A stretch of DNA of 64,000 nucleotides from Natronospirales bacterium. Its GTDB lineage: Bacteria; Pseudomonadota; Gammaproteobacteria; Natronospirales; REEB76. How positions within the stretch are numbered: the stretch's first letter is position 1; each line of letters opens with the position of its first letter. Below the pieces are notes generated by a model. It saw only the letters and a list, made by a program, of their open reading frames with translations. It was not told the origin of the DNA and ran no database searches. This document shows, one piece after another, positions 36,895 to 49,503 of this stretch. The stretch is taken from positions 1-64,000 of the forward strand of contig JAJYUH010000014.1 of assembly GCA_021792635.1 (NCBI GenBank), in the 5' to 3' direction. Position numbers and translations under genes: made by a program.

Positions 36895-37676
36895 GCAAGT
36901 CGAGGATTGCGGGATTCCTGGCCATGGCCGCCCTGTTCATACTCGCGGGCTGCGTAACCACGTCCACTTCGCCGGGTGAAAAGGTCTCGCTCAAACAGGC
37001 ATCACAGTATAACGTGGCGCTTGGTGTCGCCTACCTGCGCCAGGGCAATCGTGATCTGGCCATGCACAAGCTGCAGTCTGCGATACAGCAGGATCCAGAC
37101 AATGCGGATGCCTACAGTGCCCTGGGGTTGCTGTACGACAGCATCGGAGATATAGATCGCGCCGATGAGGCCTACCGCAAGGCCCTGAACAAGGCGCCGC
37201 AGGACCCGCAAATCCAGAATAATTACGCGGTATTTCTCTGTCAGCACGGCAAGCCGGAGAAATCCGAGAAGTATTTCCTGCAAGCGGCCAAGAACCCTCT
37301 CTATCCGACGCCGGAGGCGGCCTATACCAATGCAGGTGTATGCGCAAACCGTATTCCAGATCCCGCCGCAGCGGAACAGTATTTTCGCAGGGCGCTGGAT
37401 ATCAATCCGAATTTTCCGGAAGCGCTTTATCAGATGGCACGGTTGAGTTACGGCCGCAGGCATTATCTGGAGGCGCGGGCGTTCATCGAGCGTTTTAATT
37501 CGGTTTCACCACAGTCACGCGCGGCGATTCTGCTGCTCGGCGTGCGTACCGAACAGGCGCTTGGCAACACCCGGGGCGCAGCCGAGTATGCGAAGAAATT
37601 GCTGAAACTTTACCCCACCTCACGCGAAGCACAGCAGTTGGATCAGAGCTACAATCATGCAGGACGTTCCGGCTGA
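36891..37676 (+). CDS. pilW: Type IV pilus biogenesis/stability lipoprotein PilW (PilF), TPR protein
   Basis: A lipoprotein signal (lipobox LAGC, Cys at residue 21) is followed by four to five TPR repeats ([80 protein letters not shown]). This outer-membrane pilotin helps PilQ secretin assembly. Its position between rlmN and rodZ is conserved. Confidence 0.9.
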   Translation: MSKSRIAGFLAMAALFILAGCVTTSTSPGEKVSLKQASQYNVALGVAYLRQGNRDLAMHKLQSAIQQDPDNADAYSALGLLYDSIGDIDRADEAYRKALNKAPQDPQIQNNYAVFLCQHGKPEKSEKYFLQAAKNPLYPTPEAAYTNAGVCANRIPDPAAAEQYFRRALDINPNFPEALYQMARLSYGRRHYLEARAFIERFNSVSPQSRAAILLLGVRTEQALGNTRGAAEYAKKLLKLYPTSREAQQLDQSYNHAGRSG

Positions 37677-38625
37677 AAAAATCCTGGACAGCGCCGCCGG
37701 CAGTCTCGGCGGAACGCTGCGCGCCGCGCGTGAGCGCGGTGACCTGTCTGTGCATAAGGCCGCCCAGGACCTGCATGTAGGCGATGACATCATCGAGGCA
37801 TTGGAGCGCGACGATTATACCGCCTTGGGCGCGCCTATTTTCGTACGCGGCCATCTGCGAAATTATTGCCGCCTGCTGGGGCTCCCTGAAGTTGAAGTAC
37901 TTTCTGTGTACGAGCACACGGCCAACAAACTGGTACCGCCGCCGCTTATTACCCAGCGGCCCGATGCCAGCGGCGCGTTCGCACGCCGCTTCGGCTTACC
38001 GGTATTTTCCGCCGTAATGGCTCTGGTGCTGTTGCTGCTTGCCGTGTCCTGGTGGACCCATCGTCCCGCTGAGCGGGTTACCGCACTCGGGCAGCCCGCC
38101 AACTCGATGACGACGAAACTGCCGCTGGCGGTGGCAAGCAATCAGCCCGAGCCATCCATGAGCACGCGTGCGACCGGAGTGAAAACCCCCACACCGGGGG
38201 CGACGCGTGTGACGATGGGATACAAAGCCGGGCCGGCTGCCGCAGCGATAATGCAGCCGCGCAGCCGCGCGGTATCCGGCACGCTGGCTGTGACACATTC
38301 CGCCCCGGCTGAGACGCTTGTGGAGCAATCCGCGGGCAGCACGCCGTCAGCCCGTCTCACGCATGTGAAATTCACGATGAACCAGGCATCCTGGATCGAG
38401 GTGTATGACGCAAGCGGCAAGCGGCTTTATTACGATCTGGCGCCAGCCGGCGGCAGCGTAAAGGTGTCCGGCACCGGGCCGCTGCAGGTATTTCTGGGCA
38501 ATGCGCCGGGCGTGAATATTGAACTGAACGGTCAGCCCTTTAATCTGACGCCCTTCACTCGTTCCGACAACACGGCACGTTTCCGCCTGGGTGCAGCCGG
38601 CGGCAGCGGAAGCCGGGCCGGTTGA
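37657..38625 (+). CDS. rodZ: RodZ-like cytoskeletal protein (HTH, one membrane span, DUF4115)
   Basis: The N-terminal Cro/C1-type HTH ([56 protein letters not shown]) is followed by a transmembrane helix at about 113-132, a Thr/Pro-rich linker and a C-terminal DUF4115 domain ([39 protein letters not shown]). RodZ links MreB to the envelope in rod-shaped cells. ispG, often next, is missing between rodZ and hisS. Overlaps pilW by 20 bases. Confidence 0.88.
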   Translation: MQDVPAEKILDSAAGSLGGTLRAARERGDLSVHKAAQDLHVGDDIIEALERDDYTALGAPIFVRGHLRNYCRLLGLPEVEVLSVYEHTANKLVPPPLITQRPDASGAFARRFGLPVFSAVMALVLLLLAVSWWTHRPAERVTALGQPANSMTTKLPLAVASNQPEPSMSTRATGVKTPTPGATRVTMGYKAGPAAAAIMQPRSRAVSGTLAVTHSAPAETLVEQSAGSTPSARLTHVKFTMNQASWIEVYDASGKRLYYDLAPAGGSVKVSGTGPLQVFLGNAPGVNIELNGQPFNLTPFTRSDNTARFRLGAAGGSGSRAG

Positions 38626-38662
38626 AGCAGCGGCACATCACTCAACCTTCCGGGGTATTTGC

Positions 38663-39937
38663 TTGACGGACCTGATCCAGCCCATCCGCGGCATGAACGA
38701 CATATTGCCGGACGCAGCGCCGCGCTGGCAGCAGCTTGAAACGGTGACGCGCGCAGTGCTCGCGGCCTATGGCTACCGGGAAATCCGCACTCCCGTCGTG
38801 GAGAGCACCGAGCTGTTCGCGCGCTCCATCGGCGAGGTCACCGATATCGTCGAGAAGGAGATGTACACTTTTGATGATCGCAACGGTGACAGCCTGACGC
38901 TGCGTCCCGAGGCCACCGCCGGCATGGTGCGCGCGGGTCTGACGCACGGATTGCTGTACAACCAGGTGCAGCGGCTGTGGTGTGCCGGCCCCATGTTCCG
39001 GCACGAGCGTCCACAGAAAGGCCGCTACCGTCAATTTCATCAGATTGACGCGGAGGCCTACGGCCTGCCCGGGCCGGACATTGACGCCGAACTGATCGTA
39101 ATGCTGGCGAGGATCTGGAAACGGCTCGGCATTATCAAGCCGCTGGAGCTGCGGATTAACTCCCTGGGTACGCCCGAGGCACGCGCTGCGTACCGCAGCA
39201 AGCTGGTGGACTATCTGCGCCGTCACGAGCAGAAACTCGATGAAGACAGCAAACGCCGGCTCGGGAGCAACCCCCTGCGGGTGCTGGACAGCAAGGATCC
39301 CGGAATGCGCGAAGTCGTGGCGCAGGCGCCGAATCTGCTGGATCATCTGGACCCGGCGTCGCATGCGCATTTCGATGCGCTCAAGACACTGCTCGCCGAC
39401 GCCGACGTGGCTTATGTAGTAAACCCACGGCTGGTGCGCGGGCTCGATTATTATTCACGCACGGTGTTTGAGTGGGTGACTACCCGGCTCGGTGCCCAGG
39501 ATGCGGTGTGTTCGGGCGGCCGTTACGATGGTCTGGTGGCACAGTTGGGCGGCAAACCGACACCGGCCATCGGTTTTGCCATGGGAGTCGAGCGGCTGGT
39601 GGCGCTCATGGAAGAGGAGGGCGTACCCATGCCCGATGCGGCCCCGCACGCTTATCTGGTGCGCGTGGGTGAGCGGGCGGAGCGGGCCGGTTTTCAGTTG
39701 GCGGAAAAACTGCGCGAGGCGCTGCCGCAGCTCCGGCTGGTCATGGATTGCAGCGGCGGCAGCTTCAGCGGTCAGTTGAAGCGCGCCGACAAGAGCGGTG
39801 CGCGCATTGCGCTGGTGCTGGGTGAAAACGAGGCACAAGCAGAGCAGGTGGGCTTTAAGCCGTTGCGCAACAACGCGGAGCAGGTGACGCTGCCCTGGGA
39901 CGCGGTTATTCCGCGTCTCGCCCCCTGGCTGGAGTGA
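38663..39937 (+). CDS. hisS: Histidyl-tRNA synthetase
   Basis: Class II synthetase. Motif 2 is [20 protein letters not shown]; the His-specific signatures are [16 protein letters not shown] and the motif 3 region [11 protein letters not shown]. The anticodon-binding domain follows ([16 protein letters not shown] onwards). The N-terminus [16 protein letters not shown] shows that translation most likely begins at TTG 38663, since the in-frame start upstream (38591) lies inside rodZ and gives a non-homologous extension. 424 residues with this start. Confidence 0.92.
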   Translation: MTDLIQPIRGMNDILPDAAPRWQQLETVTRAVLAAYGYREIRTPVVESTELFARSIGEVTDIVEKEMYTFDDRNGDSLTLRPEATAGMVRAGLTHGLLYNQVQRLWCAGPMFRHERPQKGRYRQFHQIDAEAYGLPGPDIDAELIVMLARIWKRLGIIKPLELRINSLGTPEARAAYRSKLVDYLRRHEQKLDEDSKRRLGSNPLRVLDSKDPGMREVVAQAPNLLDHLDPASHAHFDALKTLLADADVAYVVNPRLVRGLDYYSRTVFEWVTTRLGAQDAVCSGGRYDGLVAQLGGKPTPAIGFAMGVERLVALMEEEGVPMPDAAPHAYLVRVGERAERAGFQLAEKLREALPQLRLVMDCSGGSFSGQLKRADKSGARIALVLGENEAQAEQVGFKPLRNNAEQVTLPWDAVIPRLAPWLE

Positions 39938-39986
39938 ATTTTCAAATGTAATGTGCGACAGTGCGTTACTTATTCAGGAGTACAGT

Positions 39987-40679
39987 GTGGACGAGTTTCT
40001 TTCCGATAAAGAGCAGGCTGAACGCCTGAAAAAATGGTGGCTGGATAACTACAAGTCCATCCTGGCCGGTATCATCATCGCCGTCGTCATCATATTCGGC
40101 TGGCGTTACTGGCAGCACCGGGTACAGACGCGCAGCGTTGCCGCCTCGACGCTCTACAACCAGGTGACCGCCCTGCTAGGGGCCAACAACGGTCCGCAGG
40201 CGCTGCAGATCGCCAATCAGATCATCAACCACTACGACGATACGCCCTATGCTTCCCAGTCTGCGCTGGCCATGGCGCAGTACGACGCAGCCATGGGCAA
40301 ACACGATGCCGCCATGCAGATGCTGGATTGGGTGATCAGGAACAGTAAGGACGGCGGTCTCAGGCTATTGGCGCGGCTGCGGCTGGCGCGCGTGAAGCTC
40401 GCGGTGGACGATCCGCAGGCGGCCCTCACCGCGCTCGCCGGCGTCAAACCGGGGGGCTTCGCGGCATTGTATGACGTGGTACGCGGTGATGCCTATATGA
40501 AACTCGGCAAGATCAACCAGGCGCGCAATGCCTACCAGCAGGCGTTGCATCAGTGGACGCCGGGCATGGGCGACAAGTCGCTGGTGCAGATGAAGCTCGA
40601 CGATCTGAATCAGGCGCCCACTACCGCAGTAACCCGGGCCCCCGCGGCAAGAACCACAGCCGGAGCAAGCAAACAGTGA
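39987..40679 (+). CDS. yfgM: YfgM-type periplasmic TPR/ancillary SecYEG protein
   Basis: Start at GTG 39987, placed by AGGAG at 39976-39980 and by the typical opening VDEFLSDKEQAERLKKWWLD. One transmembrane helix (SILAGIIIAVVIIFGWRYW) precedes a periplasmic TPR-like domain (SVAASTLYNQVTALLGANNG; MQMLDWVIRNSKDGGLRLLA). YfgM works with PpiD at the Sec translocon. Conserved hisS-yfgM-bamB-der order; the stop overlaps the bamB start (GTGA). Confidence 0.9.
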   Translation: MDEFLSDKEQAERLKKWWLDNYKSILAGIIIAVVIIFGWRYWQHRVQTRSVAASTLYNQVTALLGANNGPQALQIANQIINHYDDTPYASQSALAMAQYDAAMGKHDAAMQMLDWVIRNSKDGGLRLLARLRLARVKLAVDDPQAALTALAGVKPGGFAALYDVVRGDAYMKLGKINQARNAYQQALHQWTPGMGDKSLVQMKLDDLNQAPTTAVTRAPAARTTAGASKQ

Positions 40680-41818
40680 AAAAAACTCTCGTCCTCTTGA
40701 CACTTGCAGGGCTGCTTGCTGCCTGCGCCAGCAGTAATGTGCAGCCGCCCGCGCCGCTGGTCAAATTTACACCGCAACTCAGGGTGGAGCGGCTATGGGA
40801 ACGGTCCGTGGGAAGCGCGGATGCGATATTGCGGCTTGGCATCGTACCGGCGAGCGATGGCACGAATGTCTACGCCGCCGCTCATGACGGCGACATCTAC
40901 GCCTTTACGTTGCAGAGCGGCCGCCAGCTTTGGGAAGTGAGCACCGACTTGCCCCTCTCCGCGGGCCCCGGTGTGGGCGACGGTATGGTGGTGGTAGCCG
41001 GCACCGACGGCACGGTACTTGCGCTGAATACCACGAACGGCCGCAAGCTCTGGCAGACGAGTGTAGGCGGCGAGATACTCGCGAGCCCCGCCGTGAGTCA
41101 GGCGGCGGTGATCGTGCGTACCACTGACAGCCATATCATCGCGCTGTCTTCAGCCACCGGGCAGAAACTTTGGAATGTTTCCCACGAGACACCGCATCTC
41201 ATCATGCGCGGAGCATGCCCTCCCGTCATCGTCGGCAGCATGGTTCTGGATGGACTGGATGACGGCCAGTTACTGGCCCTCAATCTGGCCGATGGCAGTC
41301 AACGCTGGCTGGCCGCCATTTCCACGCCCGCGGGTAGTGACGAATTGTCACGACTTGTGGATCTGGATGGGATACTTGCGGTCGGTAACAATAATGTTTA
41401 CGCCGTGACCTATCAGGGACACGTCGCGGATGTGGTGCGTGAAAGCGGACAGATCCTGTGGTCACGCGAGATGTCGAGCTACACTGGTGCGAGCGAGGAT
41501 GCTACGCACGTGTATGTCAGTGATGTCCAGGGCACGGTCTGGGCCCTGGACAAGACCACCGGCGTGCCGGTATGGATGCAGCCCGCCATGCGCGCGCGTG
41601 ATCTTACCGTGCCGGTGCCGTATCTCAACACGGTGGTGGCCGGTGACCTGGACGGCTACCTGCATTTTCTTTCCAAGAAGGACGGCAGCATCGTGGCGCG
41701 CGTGAGTCTGGGCAGCGATCCGATTCTGGCGCCGCCTATCGTGGTGAATGGCGTACTTGTGGTACTCACCACCAGCGGTGATCTGGCGGCATATAAAGCA
41801 GTACCGCTCGCTCACTGA
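40676..41818 (+). CDS. bamB: Outer membrane protein assembly factor BamB
   Basis: GTG start at 40676 overlapping the yfgM stop. Lipoprotein signal with lipobox LLAAC (Cys17). An eight-bladed PQQ-like propeller is evident (DGDIYAFTLQSGRQLWEV; DGTVLALNTTNGRKLWQTSV; DSHIIALSSATGQKLWNVS; QGTVWALDKTTGVPVWMQ). It is a subunit of the BAM complex inserting outer-membrane beta barrels. Confidence 0.93.
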   Translation: MKKTLVLLTLAGLLAACASSNVQPPAPLVKFTPQLRVERLWERSVGSADAILRLGIVPASDGTNVYAAAHDGDIYAFTLQSGRQLWEVSTDLPLSAGPGVGDGMVVVAGTDGTVLALNTTNGRKLWQTSVGGEILASPAVSQAAVIVRTTDSHIIALSSATGQKLWNVSHETPHLIMRGACPPVIVGSMVLDGLDDGQLLALNLADGSQRWLAAISTPAGSDELSRLVDLDGILAVGNNNVYAVTYQGHVADVVRESGQILWSREMSSYTGASEDATHVYVSDVQGTVWALDKTTGVPVWMQPAMRARDLTVPVPYLNTVVAGDLDGYLHFLSKKDGSIVARVSLGSDPILAPPIVVNGVLVVLTTSGDLAAYKAVPLAH

Positions 41819-41908
41819 GCAGATCCCGTCGTTTTTGGTGATACGCTGGCCGCGCTGCGGGGCCTGACTGCCCCGGGGTTGTGTCTGAAACGCGCACACG
41901 GATCCATC

Positions 41909-43303
41909 ATGCTGCCTGTAATCGTGCTTGTCGGCCGCCCCAACGTGGGCAAATCCACGTTGTTCAACCATCTCACGCGTTCCCGCGATGCGCTGGTGGC
42001 GGACGTGCCCGGTTTGACGCGCGACCGTCAGTACGGGTTTGGCAAGCTGGGGCCGCGTCCGTATGTAGTGGTGGACACCGGCGGCCTGGACGGCAGCGAT
42101 GGCGGTCTCATGGGCCTCATGGCGAAGCAGACACTCAAGGCGTTTGCGGAAGCCGATGCCGCCATTCTGCTGGTGGACGGCCGCGTCGGGCTCACTGCCG
42201 CCGATCAGGTGATTGCCCAGCAGTTGCGCCGCAGCGGCAAGCCGCTGTATCTCGCTGTAAACAAGCTCGAGGGCATGAATGCGGAAATCGTCGTCGGTGA
42301 ATTCCATGCACTCGGCCTCGGCACACCCCATCCCGTCGCTACCGCCCACGGCAGCGGTATCGAAGATTTGATTGAAGCGGTATTGACGGCCCTGCCGCCC
42401 GACACCGACACCTCTGCGGAAACCGATCAGCGTATCCATGTGGCGGTCATCGGCCGGCCCAACGTGGGTAAGTCCACGCTTATCAACCGTCTGCTGGGCG
42501 AGGAACGGCTGGTAACCTACAACGAACCCGGCACCACCCGCGACAGCATCTTCGTGCCCTTTGAGCGTGACGGCAAGGCTTACATGCTCATAGACACCGC
42601 CGGTGTGCGTCGCCGCGCGCGCGTCAATGACATGGTGGAAAAGTTCAGCATCGTGAAAACCCTGCAGGCCATTGACCGCGCCCAGGTGGTTATCGCTCTC
42701 CTGGATGCCCATGCGGGTGTGGCAGAACAGGATGCTTCATTGCTGGGCCTCGCCGTAGATCGCGGCCGCGCGCTGGTGATTGCCATCAACAAATGGGACG
42801 GTCTTGACAAGGATCAGCGCGGCAATGTACGCCGCCTCATAGACATCAGGCTGCCGTTCCTGGATTTCGCCCGCCTGCATTTCATTTCGGCATTGCACGG
42901 CACCGGCGTCGGCGATCTCATGACCTCGGTGAACCACGCTTATGTCGCCGCCAACCGTGAGCTGTCCACACCGGAACTGACGCATGTCCTGGAGGCGGCG
43001 GTAACACAGCATCAGCCGCCGCTGGTGCGCGGCCGGCGCGTCCGTCTGCGTTATGCCCATCAGGGCGGACGCAACCCGCCGGCGATTATCATCCACGGCA
43101 ACCAGACGGAAGAGGTACCGCACAGCTACCGCCGTTACCTGGAGAATACCTTTCGCGAGGCCTTCGACCTCTACGGCACGCCGGTGCGCATCGAATTCCG
43201 CACCGGCAAGAATCCTTATGCGGGGCGGCGCAAGAAACTCACGCCCAAAAAGGCCATGGTAGCGCGCCGGCAGCGGCGCATCATGAAAAAGAAAAACAAA
43301 TAA
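41909..43303 (+). CDS. der: Ribosome-associated GTPase Der (EngA)
   Basis: Two GTPase domains in tandem: P-loops GRPNVGKST at the N-terminus and again near residue 190, with DTGG/DTAG switch motifs and NKLE/NKWD guanine-specificity motifs. The C-terminal KH-like domain ends in a Lys/Arg-rich tail ([12 protein letters not shown]). The ATG at 41909 gives [16 protein letters not shown], the usual N-terminus. Required for 50S maturation. Confidence 0.95.
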   Translation: MLPVIVLVGRPNVGKSTLFNHLTRSRDALVADVPGLTRDRQYGFGKLGPRPYVVVDTGGLDGSDGGLMGLMAKQTLKAFAEADAAILLVDGRVGLTAADQVIAQQLRRSGKPLYLAVNKLEGMNAEIVVGEFHALGLGTPHPVATAHGSGIEDLIEAVLTALPPDTDTSAETDQRIHVAVIGRPNVGKSTLINRLLGEERLVTYNEPGTTRDSIFVPFERDGKAYMLIDTAGVRRRARVNDMVEKFSIVKTLQAIDRAQVVIALLDAHAGVAEQDASLLGLAVDRGRALVIAINKWDGLDKDQRGNVRRLIDIRLPFLDFARLHFISALHGTGVGDLMTSVNHAYVAANRELSTPELTHVLEAAVTQHQPPLVRGRRVRLRYAHQGGRNPPAIIIHGNQTEEVPHSYRRYLENTFREAFDLYGTPVRIEFRTGKNPYAGRRKKLTPKKAMVARRQRRIMKKKNK

Positions 43304-43322
43304 CGCAGCGCTCTTCGCGATC

Positions 43323-43805
43323 TCAATGAGCGTGGCCGTTGGATCCGTGCACATGACCGTGCGTCAGCTCACCACTGGTGGCATTGCGCACTTCCACCAC
43401 CGCCACTTCAAAATTCAATGTCTTTCCTGCCAGCGGATGGTTGGCATCCACCGTCACATGCTCCTGATCTACCGCGGTCACGACCACCGCATGCGCACCA
43501 TGCCCGCCTTCCGTGTGGAAGCGCATACCCGGCTTGATCTCGCGGGCGGTGTCGAACAATTTGCGCGGCACCTTCCGGCTCAGCGCCTCGTCACGCGTAC
43601 CGTAGCCCTTATCGGGTGGCACCGTCACCTTGACCCGATCACCGACGTTCCTGCCTTCCAGCGCTTCTTCGAGGCCGGCAATGATGCTGCCTGAGCCGTG
43701 CAGGTAATCCAAGGGTTTCTGGCCCTTGGAACTGTCCAGGACAGTGCCATCCGTATCGGTCAGGGTGTAATCAATGGAAACCACGGTATTTTTCTTGATA
43801 TGCAT
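43323..43805 (-). CDS. slyD: FKBP-type peptidyl-prolyl isomerase SlyD
   Basis: FKBP halves (MHIKKNTVVSIDYTLTDTDG; LDYLHGSGSIIAGLEEALEG) flank the IF (insert-in-flap) chaperone domain (PDKGYGTRDEAL...VDANHPLAGKTLNFEV). The C-terminal His-rich tail (HGHVHGSNGHAH) is the SlyD metal-binding tail, shorter than in E. coli. Convergent with der. Confidence 0.92.
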   Translation of the reverse strand: MHIKKNTVVSIDYTLTDTDGTVLDSSKGQKPLDYLHGSGSIIAGLEEALEGRNVGDRVKVTVPPDKGYGTRDEALSRKVPRKLFDTAREIKPGMRFHTEGGHGAHAVVVTAVDQEHVTVDANHPLAGKTLNFEVAVVEVRNATSGELTHGHVHGSNGHAH

Positions 43806-43943
43806 GCCGGAATCCTGAGAGCTAAAAAGAAGCGCGGCATTCTACCCTGCCTCGTGCTGACTGGCCAGGTTTTTTCGATTGTCTTGAATCCCTGCATTGG
43901 CTACAGTCCGCAGTTCTTGAGGCAGCCTGTAATGGGAGAAGGT

Positions 43944-44262
43944 ATGTTTTCCATTGTCGAGACGGAGCGTGTTGAGTACCGGATGTCCACCGATCCTGCC
44001 AGACTTGATGCGGTTGTGGTTCAGGCCTATCTCGCGCGTTCCTAAATTGGGTGCAAGGCGTACCTCTGGAAACCGTAGAGCGTGACTTGCGGAATTCCCT
44101 GTGTTTTGGCCTGTACCATCGGGAGGCGCAGGTAGGCTTGGCACGGGTCATCAGCGACTATGCAACATTCGCTTATCTTTGTGACGTCTATGTACTGGAA
44201 GATTATCGCGGCAAGGGGTTAAGGGCTTAACCCACGTCATGGAAGCATGGATCGGCGGTTGA
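43944..44262 (+). pseudogene. GNAT acetyltransferase, broken by frameshift and 3' truncation
   Basis: The first part (MFSIVETERVEYRMSTDPAR, to LARS) ends at a stop near 44043. The homologous sequence then resumes in another frame as VQGVPLETVERDLRNSLCFG, LYHREAQVGLARVISDYATF and AYLCDVYVLEDYRGKGL, the core of the GNAT fold including the R-G-K-G-L acetyl-CoA loop. Another stop follows at once, with THVMEAW resuming in a third frame. Several lesions in one short gene argue for real decay rather than a sequencing error. Confidence 0.75.
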
Positions 44263-44284
44263 AAAATCTCACCGTAACCCCATT
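44258..44284 (+). promoter_or_regulatory. Sigma-32 heat-shock promoter for clpB
   Basis: TTGAAA at 44258-44263 and CCCCATTA at 44277-44284 are separated by 13 bases. This matches the RpoH consensus (CTTGAAA, 11-16 bp, CCCCATNT). The expected start of transcription is near 44291, 40 bases before the clpB GTG. It lies over the end of the GNAT pseudogene. Confidence 0.8.
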
Positions 44285-44330
44285 AACGGTGTACCTTAGA
44301 TACGCCTGCCCGAAGGATGGGAACTGAGCC

Positions 44331-47003
<2,673 letters not shown>

Positions 47004-47031
47004 ACAAGGATGTGTTTTATGAAGGCATAAT

Positions 47032-47061
47032 GAAAGCCTGCATTTAAGCAGGCTTTCTTTT
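47032..47061 (+). terminator. Rho-independent terminator after clpB
   Basis: Stem GAAAGCCTGC (47032-47041) pairs with GCAGGCTTTC (47048-47057), loop ATTTAA, followed by TTTTATCTT. It lies 28 bases after the clpB stop. Confidence 0.9.
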
Positions 47062-47123
47062 ATCTTCAATTTCCAGGTATATACTCAATCGCTGGGCCGC
47101 TAGGCAAACAAGGAAGTTGCTCA

Positions 47124-47888
47124 ATGAATACCATCAGAAGACCTGTCGCCGGAGCATTCAACCAGGGCGATACTCCCATCATCGCCGTCTTCAACAAGGC
47201 AAAAACTCCCTTGGGCGTGGACTTCGGCGCCCTGGTTTCTGCCATGCAAAAGTATGTGGATCAATACGTGGCGCCCGTGTGGGGCACGCCCGCGAAGCTG
47301 GTCAGATCCAAAGGATTCATCAAGAATCAGTGGGCCATGGTATTCCTGGATGTGGCTGATGCGCCGGGAGCCTTGGCCTATCATGACCTTACGCCCGACG
47401 GCCTGCCCCTGGCCAAGGTGTTCGTCAAGACCACGCGGCAGGACCATGCACTCGTGAGCGTATCCGCTTCCCATGAGCTGGTGGAGATGCTGGTGGATCC
47501 GGCCATCAATCTGCTCACCACGGGGCCGCAGGCCAAGACCGTGTATGCTTATGAGAGCGCCGACCCAGTGGAGCAATTGAGTTTCAAGGTCAACGGCATC
47601 CCCATGAGCGACTTTGTATATCCCTCGTACTTCGAGGTTTTTCACAAACCCGGCTCGGTGCCATTCGATCATCTGCGTAAGCTAAAGAAACCCTTCCAGA
47701 TTCTCGCCGGTGGCTATCAGATCATCTTCAAGAACGGCAAATGGAGCGAAGTCTTCGGCTCCGCAGCGGCGAAACAGCGATTTCGGCAGGAGGATCGCCG
47801 CGGCCATCGCAGCGAACAGCGCAAGCGGAACACCCGGAAACGTAGTTCCCTGAAAGAGGCGAACGGGAAGGCGCAACGATCTGTGTGA
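47124..47888 (+). CDS. Uncharacterised protein with HExxE motif (putative zinc metalloprotein)
   Basis: No signal peptide. Residues 113-126 read VSVSASHELVEMLVDP, giving H117-E118-x2-E121 and D125, in a setting like a zinc-peptidase helix (HExxE instead of HExxH). Further on, YESADPVEQLSFKVNGIP and MSDFVYPSYFEVFHKPGSVP look like conserved blocks that may supply a third ligand (E144 or D147). The last about 40 residues are extremely basic. I recall hypothetical proteins sharing the SHExxEML-DP and DPVE..F-P-WF pattern but no function. Monocistronic after the clpB terminator. Confidence 0.55.
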   Translation: MNTIRRPVAGAFNQGDTPIIAVFNKAKTPLGVDFGALVSAMQKYVDQYVAPVWGTPAKLVRSKGFIKNQWAMVFLDVADAPGALAYHDLTPDGLPLAKVFVKTTRQDHALVSVSASHELVEMLVDPAINLLTTGPQAKTVYAYESADPVEQLSFKVNGIPMSDFVYPSYFEVFHKPGSVPFDHLRKLKKPFQILAGGYQIIFKNGKWSEVFGSAAAKQRFRQEDRRGHRSEQRKRNTRKRSSLKEANGKAQRSV

Positions 47889-47944
47889 CTGTCTGAGCTG
47901 CATCCGGAGGATGTCGAACGCGACCATGCGGAGAATCTCCACCT

Positions 47945-48376
47945 ATGAGGTTATGGACACTGCATCCCAGGTATCTCGACCCGCAAGGTCTGGTGGCCTT
48001 ATGGCGTGAGGCACTGCTGGCGCGCGCCGTATTGCGCGGTGAAACCAGAGGCTACCGCCATCACCCGCAACTCGAACGTTTCCAGAAACATTTAGCGCCG
48101 CGCTCCGCTATCAATGTCTATCTAGCGGCGGTACACGCGGAAGCCGAATCACGCGGCTATGCGTTTGATTACCGTAAAATAGGACCGGTGCGCAACCGTG
48201 CGCGCATCGTTGCAACCACGGGTCAGCTTGAGTATGAGCGGCAACACCTGCTTCGCAAGTTGCGCAAACGCAGCCCTGCATATTTTCGTCGCTGGCATAG
48301 AGTAACCTCGCTCGAGGCACATCCACTGTTTTCCGTCAGCAAAGGTCCGGTAGCCGATTGGGAACGGCCTATGTAA
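47945..48376 (+). CDS. Pyrimidine dimer DNA glycosylase (T4 endonuclease V-like)
   Basis: The opening MRLWTLHPRYLDPQGLVALW then REALLARAVL is the signature of the Pyr_excise family; R21-E22 align with the catalytic Arg22-Glu23 of T4 DenV. The middle part (HHPQLERFQKH; INVYLAAVHAEAESRGYAFD) is also family-like. It excises UV photoproducts by glycosylase/AP-lyase action. The length of 143 residues is typical. It follows the HExxE gene after 56 bases. Confidence 0.8.
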   Translation: MRLWTLHPRYLDPQGLVALWREALLARAVLRGETRGYRHHPQLERFQKHLAPRSAINVYLAAVHAEAESRGYAFDYRKIGPVRNRARIVATTGQLEYERQHLLRKLRKRSPAYFRRWHRVTSLEAHPLFSVSKGPVADWERPM

Positions 48377-48735
48377 ATGCATGTTTGACGAGTAATCAGG
48401 GTTACTTTCCATGACGCATGTCTCAACGGCCTTACCAGCCGGGGTATCTGTTGAAAATTGTCGCGGGGATCAACGCGCCATCCAGTACCAATGCCATATA
48501 CAAATCCGGCTAGATCACAACATTACACACGATTACGAAAAACAACCAGAGATGCGTGTATTGGCCTATTCATCACCTCTAAACTGGATTTTATTGATTA
48601 CGCACTGTTACTGATGTCAGTGCAATTCTCAGTTATTGGTGCGTACAATTCGATTCTTCAGTTATTTGCGTCTTGTGAAAATGCGAGACCTTCCTGTCCA
48701 TGGAGCAGCGTGAACGACGTGCGCGTGAGCATCGC
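48377..48735. other. AT-richer spacer without recognisable gene
   Basis: About 360 bases between the glycosylase gene and the convergent porin gene. AT content is higher than in the flanks, and only short frames without motifs are seen (for example 48411-48614). No tRNA, repeat array or strong terminator was recognised. Confidence 0.5.
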
Positions 48736-49503
48736 TCAGAAGTCCCTTTCCAATGTGATAGCAAAATGGTGTCCGCCCACGTCGTAGCCGTTGAGGGTAT
48801 AAAACGCGGGGTTGGCGTTGGTCCAGGTCCAAGCGAGTGTCAAGCTGAGGTTACCGCTGAATGCGCGTGATATTGAAAGCTTGTAATCGGTGTAAGAAAA
48901 GCGCGTATTTTCCAGGCCGGTCACCGGATTCGTGCCGCGCGACTGTTTGCGACCCAGATGCGCACCCAGTGTCCAGTTTTCACCCACTGGCTCTGCGGCC
49001 GAAAGATCCAGATACCAGGAACCTTTGGAATCGGGCGTGCCGAAGGAATCGGTGACCGCGTAATTCAGTTTAGCGCTTAACCCCCGCCAGCCGATGAAGC
49101 CGAAGGCTTCGGTGGTGTTGGGTTCGTCCACGGGCGGCGTCTGTGGTACGTAGCGCCCGGGGAACTGCATGCGCAGCAGGCCGCTCTTGAAAGTCCAGTC
49201 GCCGGCCAGCCAGCGGTAGCCTGCGTAGCCGTCCACTTCCAGGCTCACGCTGTCGCCGGGATACAGCTGGTCTATCCAGTTAATGCTGGTGCCGTCCACA
49301 CCGGCGTAAAATCCGGTGCTCGTATTGTTGTAATCCAGTTCCGCTTGCACGGAGGGCTGGCCCACGCTTTGCGCCAGACCCCGGCCGATGTAATTATTCA
49401 TGAAGGCGACGTAGCCGGTGATCGGGTTCGCCGTATGCTCGGCATGCGCGGCCGGTAGCGCACAAGTGCCGGCGAATACCGCCAAAACGAACAGCTGGCG
49501 CAT
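48736..49503 (-). CDS. TorF-type putative outer membrane porin
   Basis: A signal peptide (MRQLFVLAVFAGTCALPAAHA) is followed by alternating amphipathic strands: TGYVAFMNNYIGRGLAQS, PSVQAELDYNNTSTGFYAGV, YAGYRWLAGDWTFKSGLLR and a last strand ending in F (HHFAITLERDF), the C-terminal signal of outer-membrane barrels. The GRGLAQS...P..Q.....Y..G.YAG pattern is that of TorF (TIGR02001-like) proteins. Its ATG overlaps the LysE stop by one base, so it is the last gene of the leftward cluster. Confidence 0.78.
   Translation of the reverse strand: MRQLFVLAVFAGTCALPAAHAEHTANPITGYVAFMNNYIGRGLAQSVGQPSVQAELDYNNTSTGFYAGVDGTSINWIDQLYPGDSVSLEVDGYAGYRWLAGDWTFKSGLLRMQFPGRYVPQTPPVDEPNTTEAFGFIGWRGLSAKLNYAVTDSFGTPDSKGSWYLDLSAAEPVGENWTLGAHLGRKQSRGTNPVTGLENTRFSYTDYKLSISRAFSGNLSLTLAWTWTNANPAFYTLNGYDVGGHHFAITLERDF

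Noticed and set aside
48411..48614. 67-residue frame in the AT-rich spacer
   Set aside because: No ribosome site, no motif and composition like noncoding DNA.
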